Source of the DNA: Bacillota bacterium
Lineage (GTDB): Bacteria > Bacillota > Clostridia > DSM-8532
Assembly: GCA_023426765.1 (NCBI GenBank)
Contig: JAEZBW010000654.1
Coordinates: forward strand, 1-6,968
DNA length: 6,968 nucleotides
Direction of reading: 5' to 3'
Shown in pieces: positions 5,924 through 6,968 of the stretch; the stretch's first letter is position 1; the number at the start of each line of letters is the position of its first letter. The notes beneath the pieces were generated by a model. The model was not told where the DNA came from. It was given only the letters and a program-made list of their open reading frames with translations, and made no database searches. The position numbers and the translations under genes are program-made.

Positions 5924-6968
5924 TTAAGCCGGTGTTTTCCTCACTTTTAACGCTTCCAGTATTACATTCACGCAGCCGTCAACACCCAACTCACTGCTAT
6001 CTAAAGATAAATGATAATTGCTGTTATTGCCCCAGGTATCTCCAGTATAGTGTTTATAGTAATCTGCTCTAACCTTGTCTACACAATTGATAAGGCTTTC
6101 TGCGTCGTCGGTTTTTACACCATATTGTTCGGTAACTCGCTTTATCCGACTTTCAATCGGCGCGTGTATGAACACATTAAAACTGTCACACCTGCTCTTT
6201 AGCACAGCATTCGCGCAACGCCCTACGATGACGCAGTCGCCTGCATCGGCAAGAGAACTGATCACACTGCTTTGAGCAGAAAATATACTGTCTGATTCCG
6301 GCGTTCCGTCATATGCGAATATATTTCCCCTATAGTAAGCGCATGTCAGCGCATTGTGCGAAATTTCCTCCGTCACGCTTTCCTCAATACCACCAATCAG
6401 CTCACTGTCCAGGCCACTTTTTGCTGCTGTCAAATCAATAAGCTTCTTATCGTAATAAGGGATGTTGAGTTCAGCTGCAAGCTTTTCACCTATCTCGCGC
6501 CCACCGCTGCCATATTCACGGCTGATTGTAATGACGCCCCTGTGCAGAGCGCTTTTATTGGCTAAGTCAGATATTTTTACATCTTCTTTGTTCTGATACT
6601 TTTTCAGAATAAACACAAGCAGCACCAGCGCAAGTGAGAGGGTTATCGCATCCGACACGGGCTGTGCCCAAAGCAAACCCTTGAAAAAGAAACGGTTGTT
6701 CAGCAGAAACAAAAGCGGAATGTAGAACAACCCCTGACGGGCTATTGACAAAAGCAGAGATGCTTTTGCCTTTCCGAAGGCCTGAATGGTAGTCGAAGCA
6801 AGCATCTGTGGGCCAAGGACCAGGAATGACCACATATAGATCGTCAAAACGGTAGCCCCTTCAGTGATAACTTCCGGCAGTGATGTAAAAATTCCAATCA
6901 GACCTGATGCAAAGATCCCAAATAATATGGTCAGAACAATTCCTATGCCGGTTGTCATAAGCATACCG
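5924..6968 (-). CDS. MATE-type exporter C-terminus fused to a cytidylate-kinase-like domain (5' end outside window)
   Basis: The frame is open to the right edge of the window, so the N-terminus is missing; the ATG at 6964 is internal. Numbered from that Met, residues 1-122 are hydrophobic, with about four membrane segments in the pattern of the last helices of a MATE multidrug/Na+ antiporter (STTIQAFGKAKASLLLSIAR and GLLWAQPVSDAITLSLAL). A charged linker (123-141) leads to a cytidylate-kinase-like domain: ITISREYGSGGREIGEKLA (P-loop, 146-163), IPYYDKKLI, GDCVIVGRCANAVL (242-255), VFIHAPIESRIKRV (264-277), DKVRADYYKHYTGDTWG (296-312) and YHLSLDSSELGVDG (317-330). The domain would face the cytosol. 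In this family nucleotide or nucleoside phosphorylation is plausible, but the substrate of stand-alone members is mostly unknown. The reading frame passes from transporter to kinase with no stop codon or shift, so the fusion is seen directly. The joint function is inferred. Confidence 0.88.
   Translation of the reverse strand, partial: GMLMTTGIGIVLTILFGIFASGLIGIFTSLPEVITEGATVLTIYMWSFLVLGPQMLASTTIQAFGKAKASLLLSIARQGLFYIPLLFLLNNRFFFKGLLWAQPVSDAITLSLALVLLVFILKKYQNKEDVKISDLANKSALHRGVITISREYGSGGREIGEKLAAELNIPYYDKKLIDLTAAKSGLDSELIGGIEESVTEEISHNALTCAYYRGNIFAYDGTPESDSIFSAQSSVISSLADAGDCVIVGRCANAVLKSRCDSFNVFIHAPIESRIKRVTEQYGVKTDDAESLINCVDKVRADYYKHYTGDTWGNNSNYHLSLDSSELGVDGCVNVILEALKVRKTPA

Noticed and set aside
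5908..5925. AACTG/CAGTT hairpin at the end of the MATE/kinase gene as a terminator
   Set aside because: The stem is only five base pairs with an eight-base loop, there is no T-run after it, and it overlaps the stop codon region.

Overview
The window reads as an accessory or housekeeping stretch of a low-to-moderate GC Gram-positive anaerobe, most likely a member of the Clostridia. This is inferred from the Shine-Dalgarno sequences (AGGGGAGG, GAGGTG), the consensus sigma-A-type promoters, a ferredoxin-tailed DUF362 protein and a MATE/cytidylate-kinase-like protein. No marker gene fixes the taxon. Every supported gene lies on the minus strand, so the window is described below from its right end, in the direction of transcription.

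Right end (5924-6968): the 3' part of an open frame that joins the last membrane segments of a MATE-type exporter to a complete cytidylate-kinase-like P-loop domain. Its 5' end lies outside the window. Next (4620-5768) is a 382-residue DUF362 protein with a C-terminal pair of 4Fe-4S motifs. It has its own extended -10 promoter just after the MATE/kinase stop codon.

Middle (3179-4469): a DHH/DHHA1 phosphoesterase of the NrnA (nanoRNase/pAp phosphatase) type with its own promoter. Four bases after its stop codon comes a possible 25-codon peptide gene rich in Tyr, Pro and Gly with two Cys. A hairpin terminator closes this unit.

Left (198-3143): a two-gene operon, a cysteine-free MerR-family regulator followed by an 814-residue VIT + von Willebrand A protein with an intact MIDAS. 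The operon has an almost perfect promoter (TTGACA, 17 bp, TAAAAT). A perfect 6-3-6 inverted repeat lies at the expected transcription start and an imperfect dyad lies inside the spacer, so the operon is probably autoregulated by the MerR protein. At the extreme left, a second good promoter and a strong ribosome-binding site introduce the first 18 codons of a hydrophobic protein that runs out of the window.

The most promising material for new biology is the MerR-VIT/vWA operon with its candidate operators, the small peptide frame behind the DHH gene, and the exporter-kinase fusion. There is no gene-free stretch longer than 300 bases, and I saw no tRNA, rRNA, CRISPR array or insertion sequence.
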